A stretch of DNA of 64,000 bases from Polyangium sp. y55x31. Lineage in GTDB: Bacteria; Myxococcota_A; Polyangia; Polyangiales; Polyangiaceae. Below are positions 1 to 8,043 of this stretch, one piece after another. A program made the translations under genes and the position numbers. The notes under the pieces are model-generated. The model was given only the letters and a program-made list of their open reading frames with translations. It did no database searches and was not told the origin of the DNA. Where the stretch lies: the NCBI RefSeq assembly GCF_029946505.1, contig NZ_JARZHG010000002.1:124001-188000 (forward strand), written 5' to 3'. Every line of letters begins with the position of its first letter. The stretch's first letter is position 1.

Positions 1-2522
1 TACGTGTCGATGAGATGCCGCATGGCCGGCTCGTATCGCTTCAGGTCGATCGCGTCACCGCTGTGGATCTTCACCGCGGCGCGCAGATCCTCGTAGAAGT
101 CCACTTCCCTCTTGATCGTCCGCGCCTCGGCATCGCTGTACCCGGCCTCCGTCATCTCGTTCGCGAGGTTCGCATAGGCGCGCACGAGCGCCGCCGCGAA
201 CTTGTAAAGCGCGAGCCGCTGCGGCTCGTTTTTCGCGAGACCGGCTGGGTCGCGATCCGTCGCGGAGAAGTAATGGAAATAGGCCTCTTGATCTCTCGGC
301 GGCTCGACCGGCTCGCAAAGCGCACGCACCGCTTCCAGCGCCTGGTCGAGCCGCTCCTTCCCCTTGACGAGGCGGTTTTCGAGGAGCCCCTCGACGTCTT
401 CCTTGTCGTATCCGTCGAGGGCGCCGGAGGTGTAATCGTTCACCGCGTTTTCGAGGCTCTTGAACAGGTCCTTGTAGTCGACGATGTAGCCGTAGTCCTT
501 GTCCTCGCCGTCGAGCCTGTTGACCCGGCAAATGGCCTGGAACAGGCCGTGATCGCGCATCTTCTTGTCGATGTAGAGGTACGTGGCAGGCGGCGCGTCG
601 AAGCCGGTCAGGAGCTTGTCGACGACGATGAGGAGCTTGAGCTGCCCGGGCTCCTCGATGAACCTCTTCTTGGCCGCCTTCTCAAATGCCTCGACCTTTT
701 TGATGGCCGTCTCCGGCGGCTCGTCGAACCAGTCCGCCAGCATCTGCCGGTAGATGGAGTACTTCTCCAGTGCGTCCGTCGCGCCCTCGCCGGACTCCTC
801 CCCCTTGATGTCGGCCGTCTTCGGCGTGTACGACGTGACAATGGCGCATTTGCCTGCGAGGGGCCCCCTGGCGAACAGCTCGTAGAGCTTGCACGCCTCG
901 TACACGCTCCCCGCCACGAGCAACGCGTTACCGCGCCCGCTCTTCAGTCGGTCGCGCAGCTCCACGTCGAGCAAGATGTCGGCCACGATTTTTTGCAGAC
1001 GCGACTGGCTCGACAACACTTTCTGCATCGTGCCCCAGCGCGATTTGAGCTGCGCCTTGGCGAGCGGCGTGAGCCCCTGGGTCTTGGCCTCGAACCACTG
1101 GTCGATCTTGGCCGGCGACGTGAGGTTCTGATCGATGTCCCGGGCCTCGTACCGCAGATCGAGCACGACGCCGTCCCGGACCGCCTCGTCGAACTTGTAC
1201 GTGTGGATGTAGCCGCCGAAGACCTCGATGCTCTTTTTCTTGTCGGTCTTGAGCAGCGGCGTCCCCGTGAAGCCGATGAACACGGCGCCAGGGAGGATGG
1301 CTTTCATCGCATTGTGGAGATCGCCCGATTGCGTGCGGTGGCATTCGTCCACGAAGACGTGGATCTTGCCCTTGGGCTCGAAGCCCGGCGGCAGGGCGCG
1401 CTTGACCTCCTCGACGAAGCTCGCGACGTCGCCCACATCCTCGCCGCCTTCCTTGCGGCCGAACTTGTGGATGAGCGAGCAGAGCAGCCATTGCTCGCTC
1501 GTGTTCAGTTGCTCGACGAGATCGGCGCCCGACTTCGTGCGGTGAATGTCCTCGCCGACACTCTTGAACACGGATTCGATCTGGTCATCGAGCTCGGTGC
1601 GGTCCGTGATGATGAGGACCCGCGCGTCCTGCACGTTCTCGCGGATCCACCGGGCGAGCCAGACCATGACGAGGCTCTTGCCGGACCCTTGCGTGTTCCA
1701 GATGATCCCGCCCTCGTCACGCTTCACGCGCTCCTGCGCAGCGCGCACGGCGAAATACTGGTTATGACGGCATATCTTCTTCGTACCCGCATCGAAGGCG
1801 ATGAAGTCGTGGATCAGCTCGAGGAACCGCGCCTTGTTGCAGAGCTGCCTGAGCGCCTTGTCGAGCGGGTTTCGCCCGGGGCCGTCTTCCTTCCACGTGA
1901 GGTAAAGCTTCTCGGCCCCTCCGGTGGTCCAGTAACGTAGGCCCTCGGTATCGTTGCCGGCCATCACGAGTTGCATCGTGGAAAAGAACGGCTGGATGAA
2001 GTCCTTCCTCTGGTTTTCGAGGTTCTGGCGGATGCCCTCGCCGACGGACACGCTCGCGCGTTTCAGCTCCAGCACGCCGAGCGCGATGCCGTTCACGTAG
2101 AGGACCAGATCGGGCCGTTTGGTGTGGGCCCTTGGATCCACCGGCTTGACGGTGACCTCCTCGGCGATGGCGAACTGGTTGCGCTCGGGGTTCTTCCAGT
2201 CGATGAGCCAGACGGTCTCGCTGGGGGCGCCGACGTCGGGCTTCACCTGCACGCCGTACCGCAGGAGCTTGTAGACCTCGTGGTTGCGGTTGTAGAGCGC
2301 GAGGCTCGTGTCGCCCGCGGTCTTGACGAGCTCGGTCACGGCGCGGCGGATGAGCTCGTCGTCGTATTCCTGGTAGGCGAACAGGAATCGTTCGAGGTGG
2401 GCCTCCTCGATGTTGCTGTTCTCGGCCTCGCTGCGGTCGCCGAGGTAGTCGTAGCCAAGCTCGTCGACGAAGAGCCGGATGACGCGTTTCTGGGTCTTCT
2501 TTTCGAGGTCTCCGATGGTCAT
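1..2522 (-). CDS. hsdR: Type I restriction enzyme R (endonuclease/translocase) subunit, C-terminus beyond window edge
   Basis: HsdR is the motor and nuclease of a type I restriction complex (with HsdM and HsdS): it translocates unmethylated DNA using ATP and cuts at a distance. 840 residues are visible before the left edge. In order they show a PD-(D/E)XK nuclease (D138, then E152-L-K154), a Walker A motif GSGKS at about 279-283, and a DECH helicase box at 392-395 (VDECHRTQSG), followed by the second RecA-like domain (LLTGFDAP). The ATG at 2522 overlaps the hsdS stop as ATGA, so translation is coupled to hsdS. All key motifs are intact in the visible part. Family assignment is secure; the missing C-terminal helical domain cannot be judged. 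Confidence 0.95.
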   Translation of the reverse strand, partial: MTIGDLEKKTQKRVIRLFVDELGYDYLGDRSEAENSNIEEAHLERFLFAYQEYDDELIRRAVTELVKTAGDTSLALYNRNHEVYKLLRYGVQVKPDVGAPSETVWLIDWKNPERNQFAIAEEVTVKPVDPRAHTKRPDLVLYVNGIALGVLELKRASVSVGEGIRQNLENQRKDFIQPFFSTMQLVMAGNDTEGLRYWTTGGAEKLYLTWKEDGPGRNPLDKALRQLCNKARFLELIHDFIAFDAGTKKICRHNQYFAVRAAQERVKRDEGGIIWNTQGSGKSLVMVWLARWIRENVQDARVLIITDRTELDDQIESVFKSVGEDIHRTKSGADLVEQLNTSEQWLLCSLIHKFGRKEGGEDVGDVASFVEEVKRALPPGFEPKGKIHVFVDECHRTQSGDLHNAMKAILPGAVFIGFTGTPLLKTDKKKSIEVFGGYIHTYKFDEAVRDGVVLDLRYEARDIDQNLTSPAKIDQWFEAKTQGLTPLAKAQLKSRWGTMQKVLSSQSRLQKIVADILLDVELRDRLKSGRGNALLVAGSVYEACKLYELFARGPLAGKCAIVTSYTPKTADIKGEESGEGATDALEKYSIYRQMLADWFDEPPETAIKKVEAFEKAAKKRFIEEPGQLKLLIVVDKLLTGFDAPPATYLYIDKKMRDHGLFQAICRVNRLDGEDKDYGYIVDYKDLFKSLENAVNDYTSGALDGYDKEDVEGLLENRLVKGKERLDQALEAVRALCEPVEPPRDQEAYFHYFSATDRDPAGLAKNEPQRLALYKFAAALVRAYANLANEMTEAGYSDAEARTIKREVDFYEDLRAAVKIHSGDAIDLKRYEPAMRHLIDT

Positions 2523-3778
2523 ACGAGGCGCGTCCTCCCGGTCAAGAGCTCCTGCATCATGCCCTGCTTGAGGGCGGAAACCTTGTCGCGGCGCTGCTCC
2601 AGCGCGGAGATTTCGGCGTCCATGTCGGAGAGGACGGCGGCGATGGCGGTTTGCTCAGGGAGTTCGGGCAGCGCGATTTTCACCTCGAACAACGCCTCGG
2701 TTGGCATGCGCTTCGTGCCATGCGTCGATTCTGTAGTCTTCGAGAGCAGCAGTGATTCATTGGCCGTCAACCACCAAAGTACAAAATTGCTGTCGACATC
2801 AGCAGCAACGACCAAGCCTTTCATATCTTGATTGAACGCGACGGGTCGCATCGCGCGCGCCACGGGCAATGAATGGGCGAGAATCATGCCTCGCACGACG
2901 AGCAGGATTGCTCCCTCCGGCAAGAGCCGAGTCCCATTACCCAGAGCACTGTTGCTCACATGATCGATGGTATCATGGAGTAACGCAACCTTCATGTCTT
3001 TCGGGCTTACCCAAGGGATGTCGCCAGACCAATACTTATCGATGGACATGCTTGGTGTACCACCACTAAGCCAAGCACCAAGACTGCCCAGCGTCTTCAT
3101 CTCCCACTCCCCATGAAACCCCGGAAGGCGTTGCTTGCCGGTGAGGAGCTGCTGCATGGCAGCCTGTTTGAGGTCGCGTTTCTTGGCGATGAGCCGATCC
3201 AGACCGCTGATCAAGGCATCCACGTCCCCCAGCGCCTCGGCGATGGCTCCTCGTTCAGTGGGAGGAGGCAGCGGAATCATCATCTGGCGCAAGCTTGCAC
3301 CACTGATCTTGGGCATGCTCCCGCTAGACCCCGCTGCAATCCCGAGGAAAAATCGCCTCCCTTTCGGGCTATTGGCATACCTCCAAACCCATTGAGCAGT
3401 TGCATCCTCTGCCAATCGCAACCGCATCATGAGGTCCGGATATACGTACGTATCCCCTGGTCCGTCGAAAATAGCCGCGGTCCCAACAATATCCCACGTG
3501 TTGGAGCGTTGGATGAGGAGATCGCCAGGCTGAAGAAACAAGTCAGACCCTGGTTCGATGGTTTCATCCAACCGCTTGACGGTTTCATCATTGAGAAGCA
3601 GTCGGCCGGATGATGTAGCGTTTAGTTTCAGAGTTGGCGTACCCCGCGCATCTCGTCCAGCCCGCCCAGAGTAGCCATTCCTAGGCCCAGAGATTACGAC
3701 ATCAGCCAGACATCGTACCTCCCACTCCTCCGGAATGACCCCCACCTCGGTCAACTTATACCCCGCCTTCAGCTCCAC
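2519..3778 (-). CDS. hsdS: Type I restriction-modification specificity subunit HsdS
   Basis: HsdS sets the bipartite DNA target of the HsdM2S methylase and the HsdR2M2S nuclease. The 419-residue protein has the usual duplicated layout: target-recognition domain 1, a central conserved helix (KRDLKQAAMQQLLTGKQRL), target-recognition domain 2, and the C-terminal conserved helix (LKQGMMQELLTGRTRL). The GTG start lies 10 bases inside the end of hsdM, and the stop overlaps the hsdR ATG, so the order is hsdM-hsdS-hsdR with coupled translation. Both recognition domains are visibly poorer in G+C than the flanking subunits, as expected if they were exchanged by recombination. The target sequence cannot be read from the protein. 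Confidence 0.93.
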   Translation of the reverse strand: MELKAGYKLTEVGVIPEEWEVRCLADVVISGPRNGYSGRAGRDARGTPTLKLNATSSGRLLLNDETVKRLDETIEPGSDLFLQPGDLLIQRSNTWDIVGTAAIFDGPGDTYVYPDLMMRLRLAEDATAQWVWRYANSPKGRRFFLGIAAGSSGSMPKISGASLRQMMIPLPPPTERGAIAEALGDVDALISGLDRLIAKKRDLKQAAMQQLLTGKQRLPGFHGEWEMKTLGSLGAWLSGGTPSMSIDKYWSGDIPWVSPKDMKVALLHDTIDHVSNSALGNGTRLLPEGAILLVVRGMILAHSLPVARAMRPVAFNQDMKGLVVAADVDSNFVLWWLTANESLLLSKTTESTHGTKRMPTEALFEVKIALPELPEQTAIAAVLSDMDAEISALEQRRDKVSALKQGMMQELLTGRTRLV

Positions 3779-6162
3779 ACCGCCCCCATCTTCTCAAGGT
3801 GGGCCTCCACCCGCGCCGAAAGCGTCTCTACCTCCGCCGTCAACTTGGGCAGCGGCTTCTCGTACCGCTCCGCCAGCTCCCGGACCCTGCCCGTGAGCGC
3901 CTGCGAAACCCGATCAAGCTCGCTCTGCACGGAGGCCGAAAGCGTCGCGAGCCACTTGTCCTCCACCACGAGCGCCTTGATCTCGGCCTCGCCGAGCTTC
4001 GCGTACTGCGCCGCGACCTTCGCCTCCAGCGCCTTCTCGGCGTCCTTCACCCGCTTGTTCGCGGCGGCCTGCTGATCGATCAGCGCGAGATACTTCTCCA
4101 GCACCTCGCGCTCCTCCTTCGCATCCTTGTCCCAGGTGAGATCCCCGAGCCGCGCTTTGACGCTCGCCTTCGTCAGCTTGCCCTTGTCCGTCTTCGCCTC
4201 CGCGAAAAGCCCCTCCTCGCCGCCGTGCTCCTCCTCCATCTCCTCCACCTGCCGCGTCACCGCATCCCGCGCGGCCTCCAGCGCCTCGACGGCCACCTGC
4301 TCCTTCACGAAGGAACGTGCCACCACGAACCGCTGCGGAATCAGATCCGTATTGGGCTTCCCCCCCTCCACCGCCGTCCAGCCCGCTTGCACGAGCTGGT
4401 ACACGTCGTCCTGCATGCTCTCTTCCCATTGGTCCAGGAGGTGCTGATACACGTCGTAAGCATCGATCAGCGGAGCCGCGCGGAACGTCTCCAGGAGCGA
4501 CTCGGACAGCTCCCCGATCAGCGCCTTCGGCTTGTCGCCGACACGGATCCCCTGGAGCTTCGGCGTGTTCGCCTTTCGCCACTTCTTGAACAGCGTCGTC
4601 ACCGTCTCGTTGAACGTCGCGAACTCCGGATGGCCGAAGATGGTCGCCTTGACCTCGCCCACCCCCACGCGGAGCAGGCTGTACCCGCGGCGCTCCGCCT
4701 TCTTGAACAGCGCCGCGCGCACGCCGGGGAAGACCTGCCAGTACCGGTCGAGCGCATCGATGTCCCGGTTCGGGATCCCGCCCCGGAGGTGCGCGTCGAT
4801 GTCTTGCAGGTCCTCCGGCTCGGTGCTGTCGATGTACCGCGGCAGATTCAAGTTGTAATCGTTCGCCTCGATCTCGGTGAGCGGCACCATGCGGGCATAC
4901 CGCGGCACCTCGAGCGTGCGCGTAAAGGTGTCGACGATACGGTGGATGTCCTGCGCCCGCAGGCGGTTCTTGTTGCCGTCCTTCAGGAACCCCTTGGACG
5001 CGTCCACCATGAAGATGCCCTTGCGCGCCGCGGCGTTCTCCTTGTCCAGCACGACGATACAAGCCGGGATGCCCGTGCCGTAGAAGAGGTTCGGCGGCAG
5101 GCCGATGATGCCCTTGATGAACCCCCGCCGCACGATCTCGCGCCGGATGCTCGCCTCGGCGCCGCCGCGGAAGAGCACCCCGTGCGGAAGGATGATCGCC
5201 CCCTTGCCCGTGCTGTTCAGCGAAGCGAGCATGTGCAAGAGGAACGCGTAGTCGCCGTTCTTGTCCGGCGGCAGCCCATAAGGGAACCGCTTCCACTCGT
5301 CCTCGGCCGCCTTGAAGCCGTTGCTCCAGGCCTTCATCGAGAACGGCGGGTTCGCCACCACGAAATCGAACGTCTTGAGGCTGCTGCCGCTCTTGTCCTT
5401 GAAATGGGGCGTGGAGAGGGTGTTGTCCTTCCAGATGTCCGCCGTGGGGCAGTTGTGGAGGATCATGTTCATCCGCGCCAAGGCGTGCGTGGCGTTGTCC
5501 ATCTCCTGGCCGTACAGAGCCAGATCGAAGCCAGTCGCGCCGAGCGCCTCGTCATGCGCCTTCAAGAGGAGCGATCCGGAGCCACACGTGGGGTCGTACA
5601 CGGTCTGCCGGGGTGACTTGGCGGCGCCGAGGCCGATGACCTTGGCCATGACCCGGGAGACCTCGGCCGGGGTATAGAATTGCCCCTTGCTCTTGCCGGA
5701 CTCCGTGGCGAAGTGCCGCATCAGGTATTCGTAAGCGTCACCCAGGAGGTCATCGCCTTCGGCACGGTTGCCGCGGAAATCGAGGCTCGGCTTGTCGAAG
5801 ATGGCGATGAGCTTGGAGAGGCGATCGACCATCTCCTGCCCCTTGCCGAGCTTGTCCGCGTCATTGAAGTCCGCGACGTCGATCACGCCCCGGAGCTCGT
5901 TCGCCTCCGCGAGCTTGGCGATGATCTTGTTCATCTTGTCGCCGATCTCTTTGTCGCCCCTCAGCGCGACCATATCCGCGAAGCTGCCGCCCTTGGGGAC
6001 GTCGACGAGCGGATCTTTCTGGCCGGCGTACTTGTCCGATACGTACTTCACGAACAAGAGCACGAGGACGTAGTCCTTGTATTGCGAGGCGTCCATGCCG
6101 CCGCGCAGCTCGTCACAGGACTTCCAGATGGACGCGTAAAGCTCGGATTTTTTGATGGGCAT
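3769..6162 (-). CDS. hsdM: Type I restriction-modification DNA methyltransferase subunit HsdM, long form
   Basis: N6-adenine methyltransferase subunit of the type I system. It has an N-terminal helical HsdM_N region (IKKSELYASIWKSCDELRG), AdoMet motif I DPTCGSG and catalytic motif NPPF (about residues 190-196 and 271-274 from the start used here). At 797 residues it is clearly longer than the roughly 500-550 of classical HsdM. The extra C-terminal part is rich in Glu, Lys and Ala and reads as a long coiled coil or helical bundle. The ATG at 6162 is chosen because the protein then begins directly with the family N-terminus; a GTG at 6189 would add nine residues, and neither has a strong ribosome site. 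First gene of hsdMSR; a 42-bp tandem repeat lies just upstream. Confidence 0.94.
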   Translation of the reverse strand: MPIKKSELYASIWKSCDELRGGMDASQYKDYVLVLLFVKYVSDKYAGQKDPLVDVPKGGSFADMVALRGDKEIGDKMNKIIAKLAEANELRGVIDVADFNDADKLGKGQEMVDRLSKLIAIFDKPSLDFRGNRAEGDDLLGDAYEYLMRHFATESGKSKGQFYTPAEVSRVMAKVIGLGAAKSPRQTVYDPTCGSGSLLLKAHDEALGATGFDLALYGQEMDNATHALARMNMILHNCPTADIWKDNTLSTPHFKDKSGSSLKTFDFVVANPPFSMKAWSNGFKAAEDEWKRFPYGLPPDKNGDYAFLLHMLASLNSTGKGAIILPHGVLFRGGAEASIRREIVRRGFIKGIIGLPPNLFYGTGIPACIVVLDKENAAARKGIFMVDASKGFLKDGNKNRLRAQDIHRIVDTFTRTLEVPRYARMVPLTEIEANDYNLNLPRYIDSTEPEDLQDIDAHLRGGIPNRDIDALDRYWQVFPGVRAALFKKAERRGYSLLRVGVGEVKATIFGHPEFATFNETVTTLFKKWRKANTPKLQGIRVGDKPKALIGELSESLLETFRAAPLIDAYDVYQHLLDQWEESMQDDVYQLVQAGWTAVEGGKPNTDLIPQRFVVARSFVKEQVAVEALEAARDAVTRQVEEMEEEHGGEEGLFAEAKTDKGKLTKASVKARLGDLTWDKDAKEEREVLEKYLALIDQQAAANKRVKDAEKALEAKVAAQYAKLGEAEIKALVVEDKWLATLSASVQSELDRVSQALTGRVRELAERYEKPLPKLTAEVETLSARVEAHLEKMGAVWS

Positions 6163-6235
6163 GGGTCGGTCGAAATGGGCGCTCGTCACGCCACGACGCG
6201 CCAGCCTATGGCAGACGCCCCAAGCCCCTCAAGTG

Positions 6236-6529
6236 CTCGTCGACCTGCAAGGACATGATCCGCACCCCTTGCGTGAGCTTGCTTTCTTACCAGGCGACGA
6301 ACCTGGCTCCGGTCACGCCCTTGTCAACCCGCAAGGGTACGATCCGGGGTCTCTAGGTGTGCTGGTGCACCATCCAGAGACCACGCTGAGCTCCTCACGC
6401 GAGCTTGCGAGGTGCCAAGGACACGATCGGACCTCCCATCGCGTGCTCGCCGGTCGACCAGCGCAGGATCCCGACGCCCTTCGCGCTCTTGTCGATACGC
6501 AAGGACACGATCGGCGCTCGGTTCGTGCC
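6236..6529. repeat. 42-bp tandem repeat, seven units, upstream of hsdM
   Basis: Units begin at 6236, 6278, 6320, 6362, 6404, 6446 and 6488, exactly 42 bases apart, with a partial eighth from 6530. Shared cores include CAAGGACA-GATC and CTTGTC/CTTGCG. Units 2, 4 and 6 have diverged most. The plus strand is open across the array because 42 is divisible by three, reading a 14-residue pattern like LVxxQGHDPxxLRx. Third codon positions counted in units 1 and 7 are only 9/14 and 7/14 G or C, unlike real genes here, so it is probably non-coding. It fills the 366-base gap between hsdM and the next gene and so sits in the hsdMSR promoter region. Confidence 0.8.
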
Positions 6530-6555
6530 CTTGACGATGCGCGAATGCGCGTCCT

Positions 6556-6870
6556 TCACTTCTTGCTCGGGGGACGCGTTAGTGGCGGGCTCGTCTCGGC
6601 GGTCTTGCACCGCTCGAAATCATAGGGTTGCTCGTCGTCGCAGAGCATGAACTCCTCGAAGCAGCACGAAGGGCAATAGCGCGTTTCGTCACGCTGGAAG
6701 CAGCCCTTGTAACAGTTCGTGCTTGGAATTTGGCACTCTTCGCGCGCGACGATGCGTCCGGCGTCGTTCGTCCTCGGCTTCTTCGAGGGCTTGCTCGGTG
6801 TCCCCTCGCAACCAGCGAGCAGGGCGAGAAACAGGACGAAGCCCACGAGCGGGGATCGCTGCCCGTCCAT
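6556..6870 (-). CDS. Small Cys-rich lipoprotein, second of a tandem pair
   Basis: A 104-residue lipoprotein: N-terminal signal with lipobox LLAGC, a Lys/Pro/Ser-rich linker, then an eight-cysteine domain. The cysteine spacing is C-x6-C-x3-C-x8-C-x2-C-C-x6-C-x10-C, with an aromatic pair (Y-x-F) before the last cysteine. The ATG at 6870 has AAGGA upstream at a good distance. An in-frame start further upstream exists, but it would bury the signal peptide. It starts four bases after the neighbouring lipoprotein gene stops, and that neighbour has exactly the same cysteine spacing. The fold is probably disulfide-stabilised outside the cytoplasm. Function unknown; no family recognised. Confidence 0.8.
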   Translation of the reverse strand: MDGQRSPLVGFVLFLALLAGCEGTPSKPSKKPRTNDAGRIVAREECQIPSTNCYKGCFQRDETRYCPSCCFEEFMLCDDEQPYDFERCKTAETSPPLTRPPSKK

Positions 6871-6874
6871 GATA

Positions 6875-7117
6875 TTATTCCTTGTTGGGGCAGCTATAAA
6901 AACTATACCCACCGTCTGCCCTGCATGCCGATGCGTTGTCGTTGCAACAAGCGAAGCACGGCCCCTTCGCCTCCATCTTGTAGCAGCTATTTTGACAAGC
7001 GATGGCCTTCCGCTCACAAGGCCCCATCTCCGCCTCCTCCGTGAAGCAGCCCCCGCCCGCCACAGTCACGACCCACACCCACAGCGCGAGGGCGCAAATC
7101 TTTCTCATGGCACCCAT
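6875..7117 (-). CDS. Small Cys-rich lipoprotein, first of a tandem pair
   Basis: An 80-residue protein with an N-terminal hydrophobic signal ending in a lipobox-like VAGGGC, followed almost at once by an eight-cysteine domain spaced C-x6-C-x3-C-x8-C-x2-C-C-x6-C-x10-C. This is identical in spacing to the downstream gene although most other residues differ, so the two are diverged duplicates. The ATG at 7117 is preceded by AAGGAGG at an ideal distance; an internal ATG at 7108 is the alternative. A long in-frame upstream extension lacks signal-peptide sense and is rejected. Likely co-transcribed with the gene ending at 6556. Function unknown. Confidence 0.8.
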   Translation of the reverse strand: MGAMRKICALALWVWVVTVAGGGCFTEEAEMGPCERKAIACQNSCYKMEAKGPCFACCNDNASACRADGGYSFYSCPNKE

Positions 7118-7155
7118 CACTGCCTTCCTCCTTCCCCTGCTTCCCCCCAAGTAGC

Positions 7156-7890
7156 TCAGGGCTTCGGGGGCTCTTCCGTATCCGCAGGCGCCGCCGGCTC
7201 CTCCACGACCTCGTTCTCGCGGCCCTTCCGAAAATCGAAATAAATGAACCGAGCGAGACCTCGGCCCCCGCGCCCGAGCGCGTTCTCCACGGCCTTCCGC
7301 TCCTCCCACAACGTATCGACGACGAGCTTGCGCGCCGCGAGCTCCGTCTGGAACAGCGCGTTCACCTGCTTTTCCCCCTCCCGCACCGCCGACGCGACCG
7401 GGCCGACGATGGGAATGACCTTGTCGAGGAGCGCAAGGACATCCGTCTTGACCGATAGCGTGGAGTCGTGGATCGCTTTGCGGAGGTCGATCGCGAGCTC
7501 CTCGTCCTCCTTCACCGTGGGCGAGGTGTACTCCTCGGTGCCGTGCGGGAAGATGGCGCGGTATTCGGGATTGGAGGCGCTCCGATCGGGGAGCGACGTG
7601 CGAATCGTCTCCGACGAGGCCGCGATGACCGCGTCGAATCCACGGTCGACGCCGCGCCCTCTGCCGAACGCGACGCGCTGGTCGACGTATTCGAACACGA
7701 TCCGCGCGACGTACGCCCCCACGAGCTGCTTGACCGCCGCCACGACCTTGTTCCCCGATTCCTCGAGTGCCACGCGGCGCTTGGCCTCCGGAACGACGTT
7801 CTCCATCGCCGCGACGCCGAGCGTCCTTCCCCCGACCTCCGCCGCGTACCAGGCAATCTTCAGCGTGTCGGATCCTACCGTAGGCAACAC
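7156..7890 (-). CDS. Conserved-looking protein of unknown function
   Basis: 244 residues, no signal peptide, mostly helical by composition, with a charged Pro/Glu tail (VVEEPAAPADTEEPPKP). A GTG start at 7890 is preferred because GGAGGG stands eight bases before it; a TTG nine codons upstream has no ribosome site. The middle (NPEYRAIFP, then a helical stretch, then KLVVDTLWEERKAVENAL and ARFIYFDF) resembles in layout the truncated coiled-coil protein at 18.5-19.2 kb (SAEFRSFFG, then KLVDAVNTGRKTVHGEL, then ADGFFRHE), so the two may be distant paralogues. No domain recognised. It lies upstream of, and in the same direction as, the two small lipoproteins. Confidence 0.7.
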   Translation of the reverse strand: MLPTVGSDTLKIAWYAAEVGGRTLGVAAMENVVPEAKRRVALEESGNKVVAAVKQLVGAYVARIVFEYVDQRVAFGRGRGVDRGFDAVIAASSETIRTSLPDRSASNPEYRAIFPHGTEEYTSPTVKEDEELAIDLRKAIHDSTLSVKTDVLALLDKVIPIVGPVASAVREGEKQVNALFQTELAARKLVVDTLWEERKAVENALGRGGRGLARFIYFDFRKGRENEVVEEPAAPADTEEPPKP

Positions 7891-8043
7891 TTTCTCGTCC
7901 CTCCAGTCATGACACAAGCGTGTCGGGGGACACCCTACATAGGCGGATTGTTGTCTGTCAAGGTAACCCGCCCGCCCAAAGGCCCCACCTTGACGCCGCG
8001 CGCCCCTCTCGATATTCGTTGGGCCCCGAACGAGGAGCGCGCG

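Noticed and set aside
15-1940. Plus-strand frame of 641 codons opposite hsdR
   Set aside because: The opposite strand encodes intact HsdR motifs; this frame has the leucine/arginine-rich composition of an antisense shadow.
3799-5616. Plus-strand frame of 605 codons opposite hsdM
   Set aside because: Antisense shadow of the methylase; no signal, domain or ribosome site.
6152-6625. Plus-strand frame reading a 14-residue repeat (LVxxQGHDP pattern) across the 42-bp array
   Set aside because: Low third-position G+C in counted units, overlap with the hsdM start, and no ribosome site; treated as a non-coding tandem repeat.
7468-8043. 192-codon upstream extension of the unknown gene at 8044
   Set aside because: The extension is antisense to the 7156-7890 gene, and the ATG at 8044 has a proper ribosome site.
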